Source of the DNA: Fodinibacter sp038210185
GTDB taxonomy: Bacteria; Actinomycetota; Actinomycetes; Actinomycetales; Dermatophilaceae
Length of the DNA: 17,964 bases
Reading direction: 5' to 3'
Assembly: GCA_038210185.1 (NCBI GenBank)
Contig: JBBQWX010000090.1
Span: 1-17,964, forward strand
A program made the position numbers and the translations under genes. Below are positions 1-6,490 of the stretch, piece after piece (positions within the stretch are counted from its first letter, which is position 1; the number at the start of each line of letters is the position of its first letter). The notes under the pieces are model-generated. The model saw only the letters and a list, made by a program, of their open reading frames with translations, was not told the DNA's origin and searched no databases.

Positions 1-1308
1 CGGTTCCGCACCTTTGCCGACGCCGACGGCGCCGCCGACACCGGGCTCGCCCGGCTCACCGAGCTGCACGCGGTCAACGTCGCTGCGGATGCCGCCCTCA
101 CCGTCTCGCTCGCCGGTACCGTCTTCGCGCTGCCCACCGACGAGGCGCGCGGACGGGTCGCGCTGTTCCTGGTGCTCACCATGGCGCCGTTCGTGCTGCT
201 CGCTCCGCTCATCGGCCCGCTGCTCGACCGCTTCCGGCACGGTCGGCGCTGGGCGCTCGGCACCACCTTGGCGACCCGGGCGTTCCTGGCCTGGGTGCTC
301 GCGTCCGCGGTGGTCGAGGACAGCCAGTGGCTCTTCCCGGCCGCACTCGGCTGCCTCGTCGCCAGCCGGTCCTACGCCGTGGCCCGCGCGGCGGCCGTGC
401 CACGGGTGCTGCCCCGCGACGTCAGCCTGGTTACCGCGAACTCCCGGCTCAACATCGCCGGGCTGATCGGCATGGCGATCGGCGGCGGCCTCGCCGGAGG
501 TCTGTCGCGGATCGGTCCGGACTGGTCGCTGCGGCTGGCCTTCGTCGTGTACGTCGTCGCGACCGTGCTCGCCATCCGGCTGCCGGCCCGGGTCGATTCG
601 ACCGCGGGTGAGCTCGACCTCGACGGCAGGCCTGTTGGGGAGGGTCCGCTGACCGTGCCCACCGCCGGTCGCGGTGCCCGACGGCTGCGGGCCCTGCCGC
701 GCTCGGTGCGCTACGTGCTGTGGCTGACCACCGGAGCCCGGCTGCTGAGCGGCTTCCTCACCCTCTTCCTCGCCTTCCTGATGCGCGAGCACCCACTGCC
801 CGGGTGGTCCGGCCCGGCGGTGCTGGTCATGGTCGCGGGGGCCGCCGGCGTCGGCAACGCCTTGGGCTCGGTGATCGGCAACCGGCGTCGCAGCCCGGCA
901 CCCGAGCGGCTCGCGACCGTCGTCGCGGGGGTTGCCGTGCTCGCCGCGCTACTCACCGCGCTCTTCTACTCACTGCCCACCTTGGTGCTGCTGGGGCTGG
1001 CGACCGGCCTGTTCGGCCAGCTCGCCACCCTCAGCCTGGACGCGCTCATCCAGCGCGACGTCGACCACCGCGTGCAGGCCCGGGTGTTCTCGTGGTCGGG
1101 GACCATCCTCCAGGCGTTCTGGGTCGTCGGCGGCGCCATCGGCATCACCCTGCCCCTGCTCCCGGTGCTCGGGTTCGCGATCGTGACGGCCGTGGTCGTG
1201 CTGGCGTTCCTGGTGGCGCTGCGTTCGCGCAGCCTGGGTGCCGAGCCGTCGATCACGGGCCCGGCCGCAGCGCCCGACCGTGCCCCACGACGTGACGGTG
1301 ACGGTTGA
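1..1308 (+). CDS. MFS transporter, 5' end outside window
   Basis: The frame is open from the first base, so the window starts inside the gene; about 435 residues are visible. The protein is mostly hydrophobic helices (about ten by eye, the first near visible residues 52-72). A cytoplasmic-loop motif of the major facilitator type, GPLLDRFRHGRR, lies at residues 69-80 and matches the family's loop 2-3 motif. A polar loop around residues 195-225 separates two helical halves, as in 12-helix MFS proteins. The family exports or imports small solutes using the proton gradient; nothing here indicates the substrate. The first ATG in the window (172) lies inside a helix and is not the true start. The stop codon overlaps a possible -35 element of the next gene, which appears to have its own promoter. 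The MFS call is fairly sure; the substrate is unknown. Confidence 0.85.
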   Translation, partial: RFRTFADADGAADTGLARLTELHAVNVAADAALTVSLAGTVFALPTDEARGRVALFLVLTMAPFVLLAPLIGPLLDRFRHGRRWALGTTLATRAFLAWVLASAVVEDSQWLFPAALGCLVASRSYAVARAAAVPRVLPRDVSLVTANSRLNIAGLIGMAIGGGLAGGLSRIGPDWSLRLAFVVYVVATVLAIRLPARVDSTAGELDLDGRPVGEGPLTVPTAGRGARRLRALPRSVRYVLWLTTGARLLSGFLTLFLAFLMREHPLPGWSGPAVLVMVAGAAGVGNALGSVIGNRRRSPAPERLATVVAGVAVLAALLTALFYSLPTLVLLGLATGLFGQLATLSLDALIQRDVDHRVQARVFSWSGTILQAFWVVGGAIGITLPLLPVLGFAIVTAVVVLAFLVALRSRSLGAEPSITGPAAAPDRAPRRDGDG

Positions 1309-1338
1309 ACCTATACCCCCCGGGGTATCTGCTATGAT
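1305..1338 (+). promoter_or_regulatory. CsoR/CstR-like operator and promoter of the Cys-rich gene
   Basis: A perfect inverted repeat, ATACCCC-CC-GGGGTAT, occupies 1313-1328 (7-bp arms, 2-bp spacer). A good -10, TATGAT, follows at 1333-1338. TTGAAC at 1305-1310 could be the -35, but the spacer would be 22 bp, so the -35 is uncertain. G/C-tract palindromes flanked by ATA/TAT are the operator type of CsoR-family repressors (copper or persulfide sensing). Assignment to that family is inference from the palindrome; no regulator gene is in the window. Confidence 0.6.
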
Positions 1339-1372
1339 CCTCTGAACAACCAACAGACCCCGGAGGTTTCCC

Positions 1373-1528
1373 GTGTGCAGTCCCGCCACCTGCTCTTCGT
1401 GCGGCAAGACGACGTGGGCCGGCTGCGGCATGCACGCCGACGCCGTCCTCGCCAACGTCCCGGCAGAGGCCCGCTGCTCGTGCCATGACGAGGCGCAGCA
1501 GCCCAGCACCAACGCCTTCGGCTGGTGA
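1373..1528 (+). CDS. small Cys-rich protein, 51 aa
   Basis: A GTG start is set by GGAGG at 1362-1366, six bases upstream. The protein is tiny and has six cysteines (C2, C7, C10, C18, C35, C37) plus His21 and His38. C7-S-S-C10 forms a CxxC, and C35-S-C37-H38 a CxCH cluster. This pattern suggests binding of a metal ion or thiol chemistry; no catalytic domain is visible. From memory it resembles an uncharacterised family of very short actinobacterial proteins with a CGKTTWAGCG core, but I cannot check this. It lies directly downstream of a CsoR-like palindrome, and its stop overlaps the GTG start of the next gene (GTGA at 1525-1528), so the two should be co-translated. Inferred role: metal or reactive-sulfur handling. 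Confidence 0.8.
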   Translation: MCSPATCSSCGKTTWAGCGMHADAVLANVPAEARCSCHDEAQQPSTNAFGW

Positions 1529-1983
1529 CCCGCACCCGCACCGACGACCCCGACACCTGGCGGGTGCCGGACGTCATGGCCCTGCAGGGCCTGGCGCCCA
1601 CCCGGTCGTTCCGGTTCGACGGCCGCCCGCACCCGCGACGCGTGCTCGCGACGCTGGTCGCGTTCCCGTTGGCGTTGTGGGGCCTGCGCACGGCCCTTCC
1701 TCCCACCGTGGATGCCTCCACCGGGTGGTGGGTGATGCTCGGCGTCATCGCGGTGCCGGCGGCACTCACCGTGGCGACCTACGTGCCGCTCCCCGGCGCC
1801 GGCATGCGAGGCGGCACGAGCCCGTGCGCGGCGGCGGCGCTGGTGTTCGTGGTCCTCGCCGCGCTGGCACTCGGGAGCGCCAGGGCATCCGCCCTCAGCG
1901 GCATCCCGGCGCTCGCCCTGGCGGGCCTGGGCCTCGGCCAGCGCCTGCTCGGTGCTGCCGCGTGCCCCCCGCGCACTCCCTGA
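1525..1983 (+). CDS. small integral membrane protein, unknown function
   Basis: The gene is 152 codons long and starts at a GTG overlapping the stop of the Cys-rich gene, so it is translationally coupled and probably controlled by the same palindromic operator. The polar N-terminus (about 40 residues, rich in Arg, Asp and Thr) is followed by about four hydrophobic segments near residues 42-60, 68-90, 98-120 and 124-147. I do not recognise the family and see no conserved motif. Two cysteines occur late (near residues 104 and 147). If the upstream protein binds a metal or sulfur species, this could be its membrane partner; that is inference from coupling alone. The stop codon is at 1981-1983, where the likely -35 of the next gene begins. 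Confidence 0.7.
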   Translation: MTRTRTDDPDTWRVPDVMALQGLAPTRSFRFDGRPHPRRVLATLVAFPLALWGLRTALPPTVDASTGWWVMLGVIAVPAALTVATYVPLPGAGMRGGTSPCAAAALVFVVLAALALGSARASALSGIPALALAGLGLGQRLLGAAACPPRTP

Positions 1984-2009
1984 CGTCCTCCCTCCAGCCC
2001 TCCTAAACT
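1980..2009 (+). promoter_or_regulatory. probable leaderless promoter of the TVP38-like gene
   Basis: CTGACG (1980-1985) and TAAACT (2004-2009) are separated by 18 bp and resemble -35/-10 elements. The -10 is six bases from the ATG at 2016, so transcription would begin at or next to the start codon. No Shine-Dalgarno sequence is present, which supports a leaderless mRNA. Confidence 0.5.
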
Positions 2010-2015
2010 GTGCTG

Positions 2016-2663
2016 ATGACGACCACGCGAGCGGCCCGGCTGCGCCTGCTGGGGCTGGCCGTCGGCGTCATCATCGCGGGGGCCCTGGTGTGGGTGCTGC
2101 TCGGCGGTGACGTCGACGAGGTGCAGTCGGCCGTCGCGGCGTCCGGCCCGTGGGGTCCGGTGGTCTACGTCGCGATCCACGTGGTGCTCACCCTGGTACC
2201 CGTGTCGAAGAACCTGCTGTCCGGCGTGGCGGGCGCGCTGTTCGGGTTGGCCGGCGGCATCGCGATCTCCTGGGTGGCGTCGATGCTCAGCGCCCTCGTG
2301 GGGTTCGCCATCGCTCGGCGGCTGGGGCGCGAGACCGTGGCCGGGATCACCGGCCCGCGGGTCGAGCTGGCCGAGGACCTCATGCGCCGACAGGGCGTCG
2401 CCGCCGTGGTCGTGGCTCGGCTCACGCCGGTGCTCCCGTTCACGATCGTCAACTACGGGGCCGGCCTGAGCGCCGTGTCGCTGCGCGACCTCCTGCTGGG
2501 CACCGCCATCGGCATCGTGCCGGGCACCGTCGCCTATGCCGCCCTGGGCGCCTCCGCCGGCCGCGATGCGGAGGTCTTCCTCGCCGCGGTGGCGATCGGT
2601 TTTCTACTCTTCGTCGGGTCCGTCGCGATGGTCCGCCGGATGGCGCGCCGCTCGGCCGAGTGA
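2016..2663 (+). CDS. TVP38/TMEM64 (DedA-like, VTT domain) membrane protein
   Basis: The protein has 215 residues. An N-terminal helix (about 10-32) is followed by a periplasmic stretch, a re-entrant or helical region around 50-100 containing PVSKNLLSGVAGALFG, and the family signature near 130-150 (ARLTPVLPFTIVNYGAG), then two C-terminal helices. This is the SNARE-associated/VTT domain of the DedA and TVP38 families, which contribute to envelope homeostasis and probably to lipid flipping. I chose ATG 2016 over GTG 2010 because the -10 TAAACT sits exactly six bases upstream and there is no ribosome binding site. It follows the Cys-rich/membrane pair by 32 bp but seems to have its own promoter. 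Substrate unknown. Confidence 0.85.
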   Translation: MTTTRAARLRLLGLAVGVIIAGALVWVLLGGDVDEVQSAVAASGPWGPVVYVAIHVVLTLVPVSKNLLSGVAGALFGLAGGIAISWVASMLSALVGFAIARRLGRETVAGITGPRVELAEDLMRRQGVAAVVVARLTPVLPFTIVNYGAGLSAVSLRDLLLGTAIGIVPGTVAYAALGASAGRDAEVFLAAVAIGFLLFVGSVAMVRRMARRSAE

Positions 2664-2750
2664 GCGGAGCGACGAGCCACCTGCGCTCCGGTTGGGCTCC
2701 GTGCTCGGGCCGTCGCAGTGGTTCACCGCGGTCGACGCAACCCCGCAGGC

Positions 2751-3440
2751 TCAGCCGTCGCGGTAGCGGCGGGAACGCAGCACCGCGGTCGCGACGGCAT
2801 CCCAATCGGCGGGGCGGGCGCCCGTGCTCCAGTCGGACGGGTCGAGGGCGTAGATCGAGCCGTAGGCGGCCGTGTCGCGCTGGGTGCGCCAGCCCTCGGC
2901 GAGCGGGCCGAGGTCGAAGGTGTCGTAGCCGATCGCGTCCAGCGCTTCGCGCACGACCTCCTTGGCGGCCGGGTCGTCACCCGCGATGGCGAGCGCGCTG
3001 CGGTCGTCGGCGCCGCTGGGTCGCGCCAGTGCGGCGAGGTGCTCGACGTGGATGTTGTTGAACCCCTTGACGACCTTGGCGTCGGGCGCGAGCACCTGCA
3101 GCAGCTCCGACGTCGTGGTCGACTCGTCCTCGAGCTCGGGCAGCACGCCGTCACGCTGCGGGTAGTAGTTCATCGTGTCGATGACCACCTTCCCCGCCAG
3201 CGCCGCGTGGGGCAGGTCGCCGCGGGCCCTGAGCGGCACGGTGACGACGACGACGTCGCCGGCGAGGGCCGCCTCCTGCGCGGTCGCGGCACGCGCGCGT
3301 GGGCCGAGCTCGGCGACGAGGTCGGTGAGGGTCTCGGGGCCGCGGCTGTTGCTCAGCACGACGTCGTGCCCTGCGTTCACCGCCAGACGCGCGACGGTGC
3401 TGCCGATGTTTCCGCTGCCGAGAAAGCCCCAGGTGGTCAT
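2751..3440 (-). CDS. NADP/F420-dependent oxidoreductase family protein (NPD-like)
   Basis: The protein has 229 residues starting at ATG 3440, where the Rossmann fold begins at once (MTTWGFLGSGNIG). The nucleotide motif G8-x-G10-xx-G13 is intact, and Ser30/Asn31/Arg33 after strand 2 fit NADP(H) binding. Further landmarks: VVTVPL (about residue 70) and VVIDTMNYYPQRDG (about 90-105), as in the F420-dependent NADP oxidoreductase fold (Pfam F420_oxidored). The family reduces NADP+ with F420H2 or the reverse; many actinobacterial homologues are uncharacterised, so the exact reaction is not proven. No clear Shine-Dalgarno sequence precedes the start; an upstream in-frame ATG would add residues unlike the family. 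It diverges from a remnant of an F420-dependent LLM oxidoreductase at 3600, which supports an F420 context. The stop overlaps a CCGCAGGCTCAGC sequence also found three times near 14940-14985. Confidence 0.8.
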   Translation of the reverse strand: MTTWGFLGSGNIGSTVARLAVNAGHDVVLSNSRGPETLTDLVAELGPRARAATAQEAALAGDVVVVTVPLRARGDLPHAALAGKVVIDTMNYYPQRDGVLPELEDESTTTSELLQVLAPDAKVVKGFNNIHVEHLAALARPSGADDRSALAIAGDDPAAKEVVREALDAIGYDTFDLGPLAEGWRTQRDTAAYGSIYALDPSDWSTGARPADWDAVATAVLRSRRYRDG

Positions 3441-3599
3441 GCGGGCGCCAACGCGGGGTGAGGGCGACCGCATTCCCGGGTTGCCGGCATCCGTGTCGTC
3501 CTTCGACCGCACGGCTGGGCCGGGGCACTGCGGGTAGGCACGAGGTGCCCGCCCGGCGAAAAGGTGGTGCCCGACCAGCCCCCGACCGAAGGAGATCCC

Positions 3600-3652
3600 G
3601 TGACCCGCTTCGGCTTCACCCTGATGACCGAGCAGAACGGCCCCCGCCCCCT
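3600..3652 (+). pseudogene. N-terminal remnant of LLM-class F420-dependent oxidoreductase
   Basis: A strong ribosome binding site (AAGGAG, 3589-3594) precedes a GTG at 3600. The first 17 codons read MTRFGFTLMTEQNGPRP, which matches what I know as the N-terminus of luciferase-like F420-dependent oxidoreductases; such proteins run to about 300 residues. After codon 17 the similarity stops and the frame enters a palindrome (3661-3702) and a 10-bp tandem repeat before stopping at 3800 inside the DUF808 gene. So the 5' end of a real gene survives but the rest was lost or displaced. It is divergent from the NADP/F420 oxidoreductase, a sensible former partner. The identification rests on a short stretch. 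Confidence 0.6.
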
Positions 3653-3655
3653 GAC

Positions 3656-3707
3656 CGTCGCGAGTGCGGAAGTGGTCGCCCTGGCAGCCACTTCCGCACT
3701 CGTGGCG
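3656..3707. repeat. long palindrome / hairpin
   Basis: The arms CGAGTGCGGAAGTGG (3661-3675) and CCACTTCCGCACTCG (3688-3702) are perfect 15-bp inverted repeats around a 12-base loop. In RNA the stem extends outward by five more pairs (3656-3660 with 3703-3707) if G-U pairs are allowed. It lies exactly where the LLM oxidoreductase remnant loses similarity and between that remnant and the 3' end of DUF808. It could be a bidirectional terminator (no T-tract is seen) or a dispersed palindromic element such as a REP or MITE. Confidence 0.75.
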
Positions 3708-3710
3708 AGA

Positions 3711-3756
3711 TCAGTGGCGGTCAGTGGCGGTCAGTGGCGGTCAGTGGCGGTCAGTG
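3711..3756. repeat. 10-bp tandem repeat at the DUF808 stop codon
   Basis: Four exact copies of TCAGTGGCGG (3711-3750) plus a partial copy TCAGTG. On the minus strand the unit reads TGACCGCCAC, and its first TGA (3751-3753, in the partial copy) is the stop codon of the DUF808 gene. Every later unit repeats TGA at a 10-base step. Confidence 0.9.
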
Positions 3757-4692
3757 CGCTGAGGTGGCTCCGGCGTCCTTCGCGCTGCGGAGCCTGGTGA
3801 CCCGGGTGACGACGAGCACGACCAGTGCGCCGACCACGAGGCCGATCACGGCCGAGGCCAGGGTGTTGACGACCCACCCGAGCGCCCCGCCGCCGACGGC
3901 CTCCTCGGCGTGGTGCACCCAGTCGTAGATCGTGTGCCAGCCCAGCTCGTCGACGCCGACGAGCAGGATGTGGCCGCCGACCCAGAGCATCGCGACGATG
4001 CCGATCGTCGACAACGCCGACAGCAGCTTCGGCATCCCGGCGACCATGCCGCGACCGACCGTGCGGGCGGCGCCGGACTCGCGGCCGGCGAGGTGCAGGC
4101 CGATGTCGTCCATCTTCACGATCAGGCCGACGACGCCGTAGACGAGCACGGTGATGCCGATCGCGACGAGCACCAGGATGACCGCCCGGGACACGAACGG
4201 CTCGTCGGCGACCTCGTTCAGCGAGATGACCATGATCTCGGCCGACAGGATGAAGTCGGTGCGGATCGCACCGCTCACCATGGTCTTCTCGTGGTCGGCG
4301 TCGACCGCGGCGGCGGGGGTCTCGTGCGCCTCGTGCCCGGCCACCTTCTCCCAGATCTTCTCGGCGCCCTCGTAGCAGAGGTAGGTGCCGCCGAGCATGA
4401 GGATCGGCGTCAGCACCCACGGCAGCCACTGGCTGAGCACGAGGGCCGCCGGGAGGATGATGAGCAGCTTGTTTCGCAGCGAGCCGATCGCGATCCTGCG
4501 GATGATCGGCAGCTCGCGGTCGGGCGTGAACCCCTGCACGTAGCGGGGCGTGACCGCCGTGTCGTCGACGACCACACCGGCAGCCTTCGCGCTGGCCCGG
4601 CCCGCGGCGGCGGCCACGTCGTCGACGGACGCCGCGGCCAGCTTGGCCATCGCGACCACGTCGTCGAGCAGGGCGACCAGTCCGCCGGCCAT
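3751..4692 (-). CDS. DUF808 family inner-membrane protein (YedI-like)
   Basis: The 313-residue product starts at ATG 4692, with AAGGAG eight bases upstream on the minus strand. It opens with MAGGLVALLDDVVAMAKLAA and an Ala/Val-rich helix, then a cytoplasmic Asp-rich part, several transmembrane segments (about residues 85-125, 165-195, 225-255 and 275-300) and the conserved patch ILSAEIMVISLNEV (about 155-168). This layout is that of DUF808 proteins, present in many bacteria with no firm biochemical function. The gene stands alone: upstream are remnants of a sigma factor and a debranching enzyme, downstream a palindrome and tandem repeat. Its length is normal and no defect is visible. Confidence 0.9.
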   Translation of the reverse strand: MAGGLVALLDDVVAMAKLAAASVDDVAAAAGRASAKAAGVVVDDTAVTPRYVQGFTPDRELPIIRRIAIGSLRNKLLIILPAALVLSQWLPWVLTPILMLGGTYLCYEGAEKIWEKVAGHEAHETPAAAVDADHEKTMVSGAIRTDFILSAEIMVISLNEVADEPFVSRAVILVLVAIGITVLVYGVVGLIVKMDDIGLHLAGRESGAARTVGRGMVAGMPKLLSALSTIGIVAMLWVGGHILLVGVDELGWHTIYDWVHHAEEAVGGGALGWVVNTLASAVIGLVVGALVVLVVTRVTRLRSAKDAGATSAH

Positions 4693-4762
4693 GGGGGTGT
4701 CTCCTTGAGTCAGGGGGGAGACCAACCGTAGCGGGCGGATGCCGCGTTCCCGCACGTCGGCA

Positions 4763-4909
4763 TCAGCCCAAGGCGTTCCGCCGGTCGGTGAGGAACGCCC
4801 GCTCGGCCGGGTTGGCGGTGAGGGTGATCGCCCGGTCGTAGGCGGCCACCGCCTCGCGGTGCCGGCCGAGCCGGCGCAGCAGGTCGGCCCGGGTGGGGTG
4901 GTAGGGGTG
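4763..4909 (-). pseudogene. C-terminal remnant of an ECF42-type sigma factor
   Basis: Reading the minus strand from about 4909 to a TGA at 4765-4763 gives HPYHPTRADLLRRLGR, then EAVAAYDRAITLTANPAERA and a short tail. This lines up with the C-terminal TPR-like end of the intact ECF42 sigma factor at 16179-17429 (PAWATRAELLARLGR, then EATAAYDRALALTHETAERR), including the ending. Only about 48 of roughly 410 residues remain; sigma regions 2 and 4 are gone. It begins where the debranching-enzyme remnant begins on the other strand. I am confident of homology, less of the exact edge. Confidence 0.75.
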
Positions 4910-5172
4910 CTGGTCGACGTCGCGGCCGCCGGCGCGTTCCGCTGGCCCGAGCTGTTCGGGGCCGAGCCGGTCGGGGGCGGACGGCGCCCTACCCGGCGAG
5001 CTGCCGCCCGCAGGCGTGGGCGGCCGCCTCGGCGGGCCTCATCGTCTCGCCGGTGCTCGGGCTGCGGGTCGGGCGGTGCCCGGTCACCGTCGAGGTGTCG
5101 GCCACCGCGCAGGTGGTCGCGGTCGAGGCCCCCGACGAGCTCGAGGTGGTCGCGGCGACCCCGCACGGGTGA
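4906..5172 (+). pseudogene. C-terminal remnant of a glycogen-debranching-type enzyme
   Basis: The plus strand encodes FRWPELFGAEPVGGG in one frame and, after a shift near 4975-4980, TAPYPASCRPQAWAAASAG in the next, ending at TGA 5170-5172. These are the C-terminal landmarks I know from amylo-alpha-1,6-glucosidase-like proteins with a debranching N-terminal domain (GH15/GH63-like toroid), which are about 700 residues long. A single base lost in the G-run restores the frame. About 25 residues also seem to be missing after VLGLRV compared with relatives. The active-site part is absent, so this cannot encode an enzyme. Its stop lies 13 bp from the convergent GAF-ANTAR stop codon. The family call is from memory of motifs. 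Confidence 0.65.
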
Positions 5173-5185
5173 CCGGCAGCACCGG

Positions 5186-6010
5186 TCAGTGGCTGCTCGG
5201 CTGGTGGGCGGCCGAGACCGGCCACCGCTTGATGGCGAGGATGCCGGTGTCGGCCACCTCGCGCGCGATGTCGGCCAGCTTGCGGTTGGAGTCCTGGCTC
5301 GCGACCCTCAGCACCGCGAACGCCTGGTCACGGTCGAGCTGGTGCCGCTGCATGAGGATGCCCATGGCCATCCCGATCTCACGGTTGCTCTCCATCGCCT
5401 TGAGCAGGTTCTCCGCCTTGTCGCGGGCCAGCTGGGCCGTCACCAGCAGCGACCCGTGGGTGGCCAGCACCAGACCGGTGCCGAGGTCGCGGTCGTCGAA
5501 CGCGCCGACCCGGTCGGAGTAGACGTTCAGCGCCGCGATCGTGCCTACGTCGTCGAGCATGGCCAGCCGGTAGGCGAGCACGCTGCGCAACGCGAACTCC
5601 CGGCTCACTCGCCGCCCCCACTGGGCCCACCGCCCGTCGAGCGCGACGTCCTGGGTGACGTAGATGCTGTCGTCGAGCACGGCATCCACACACGGCCCGC
5701 TGCCGATCTCGTACTGGAGGGCGTCGGCCCGCAGGGCCACCTCGTCGGTGCTCGCCTCGGTGCGGAACCGGCCGCTACGCAGCACGGTCACGCTGACCGT
5801 GCTCGCCGTGGAGATCTGCTCTCGCGTGGCGAGCACCAGCTCCTCCAGTGGCGGGCGCCCTCCGTTGCCGGCGGACCGCCTGGCAACGACCCGCAACGCC
5901 TCGGCGATGGCCAGGAGGTCGGCAGAACCGTCGTCGGTTACCGGTGGCGCGGACACCGCGTAGGGGTCACCGGCGACAGGTGGCGCGGGCATCACGGAAC
6001 GCTCGCTCAC
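5186..6010 (-). CDS. GAF-ANTAR regulator (putative RNA-binding antiterminator)
   Basis: The 274-residue protein starts at GTG 6010, preceded by GAGGAGG five bases upstream on the minus strand. Residues about 40-190 form a GAF-like sensor domain (IGSGPCVDAVLDDS, then SREFALRSVLAYRLAM, and ALNVYSDRVGAFDDRD). Residues about 202-258 are a classic ANTAR three-helix domain: NREIGMAMGILMQRHQL, then AFAVLRVASQDSNRKLADIA. ANTAR proteins bind paired hexaloop stem-loops in mRNA and prevent termination; in actinobacteria GAF-ANTAR proteins respond to stress or small ligands. The ligand is unknown; one Cys in the GSGPCVD motif is typical of these GAF domains. It sits 67 bp downstream of a small gene on the same strand, probably one transcript. 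A longer upstream frame exists but does not look coding. Confidence 0.9.
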   Translation of the reverse strand: MSERSVMPAPPVAGDPYAVSAPPVTDDGSADLLAIAEALRVVARRSAGNGGRPPLEELVLATREQISTASTVSVTVLRSGRFRTEASTDEVALRADALQYEIGSGPCVDAVLDDSIYVTQDVALDGRWAQWGRRVSREFALRSVLAYRLAMLDDVGTIAALNVYSDRVGAFDDRDLGTGLVLATHGSLLVTAQLARDKAENLLKAMESNREIGMAMGILMQRHQLDRDQAFAVLRVASQDSNRKLADIAREVADTGILAIKRWPVSAAHQPSSH

Positions 6011-6077
6011 GGCATCCTCCTCGACGACCCGAGGGGGTTCGGTGGCCTGGGTCTCCGGCAAGTATGCGGGTCGGCGC

Positions 6078-6332
6078 TCAGCGACCGGGCGGCGGTGGCA
6101 GGCCGGACCCGGCGAACTGGGCGATCTCCTCGCACACCTCGTCGACGGAGTGGTACTCCCGGGCGCGGTTGAGCGCTGCAGCCCGCCAGAGCAACCGGGA
6201 GGCCACGTGGCGAGCCACCAGCAGGGCGAGCACGTCGTCCTGCGTCGTGGGGAAGGGATGGCGGGCGAGCACGGCACGCAGCTCCGTGAGGTCGCTCGCA
6301 AGGTTGTCGCTGATCGTGTCGTCGATGCTCAT
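6078..6332 (-). CDS. small helical protein upstream of GAF-ANTAR
   Basis: I do not recognise this 84-residue protein. It starts at ATG 6332 (MSIDDTISDNLASDLTEL), with a G-rich GAGGGGCGGGG sequence just before it as ribosome binding site. It is predicted largely helical: two amphipathic stretches (about 8-24 and 30-55, including LLVARHVASRLLWRAAALNRA) and a final helix (HSVDEVCEEIAQFAG), ending GLPPPPGR. There is no membrane segment or signal peptide. It is the likely first gene of a two-gene unit with the GAF-ANTAR regulator, so a role as partner or modulator is possible but unproven. Coding is supported by the ribosome binding site, codon third-position G/C and its place in the operon. Confidence 0.65.
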   Translation of the reverse strand: MSIDDTISDNLASDLTELRAVLARHPFPTTQDDVLALLVARHVASRLLWRAAALNRAREYHSVDEVCEEIAQFAGSGLPPPPGR

Positions 6333-6478
6333 GCCCCGCCCCTCGGTAGACGAGGGAGCCCCCCCTGGCTTCCCTCTTCGAAGACCGTACCCCTCGCCGG
6401 GCGGCCTCACAACGGCCGAGGTCGCACCTCCAGAGGCGCCACGACCCCGGATTCGGCCCGGTTCCCGGCAACGAGCGG

Positions 6479-6484
6479 TAGCGT
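6479..6484 (+). promoter_or_regulatory. -10 element of a leaderless serine hydrolase transcript
   Basis: TAGCGT ends six bases before the ATG at 6491, and no Shine-Dalgarno sequence is present. No convincing -35 is seen. The spacing equals that at 2004-2016 and 11742-11754. Confidence 0.4.
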
Positions 6485-6490
6485 CCGCCC

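Noticed and set aside
4693..5166. Long minus-strand open frame extending DUF808 upstream to 5166
   Set aside because: The start at 4692 has a good ribosome binding site and the family N-terminus; the upstream extension is Arg/Pro-rich shadow sequence opposite the sigma and debranching-enzyme remnants.
4739..6172. 477-codon plus-strand open frame
   Set aside because: It is mostly antisense to the GAF-ANTAR gene, with low-complexity Arg/Gly/Val composition; only about 4906-4975 carries real homology (debranching-enzyme remnant).
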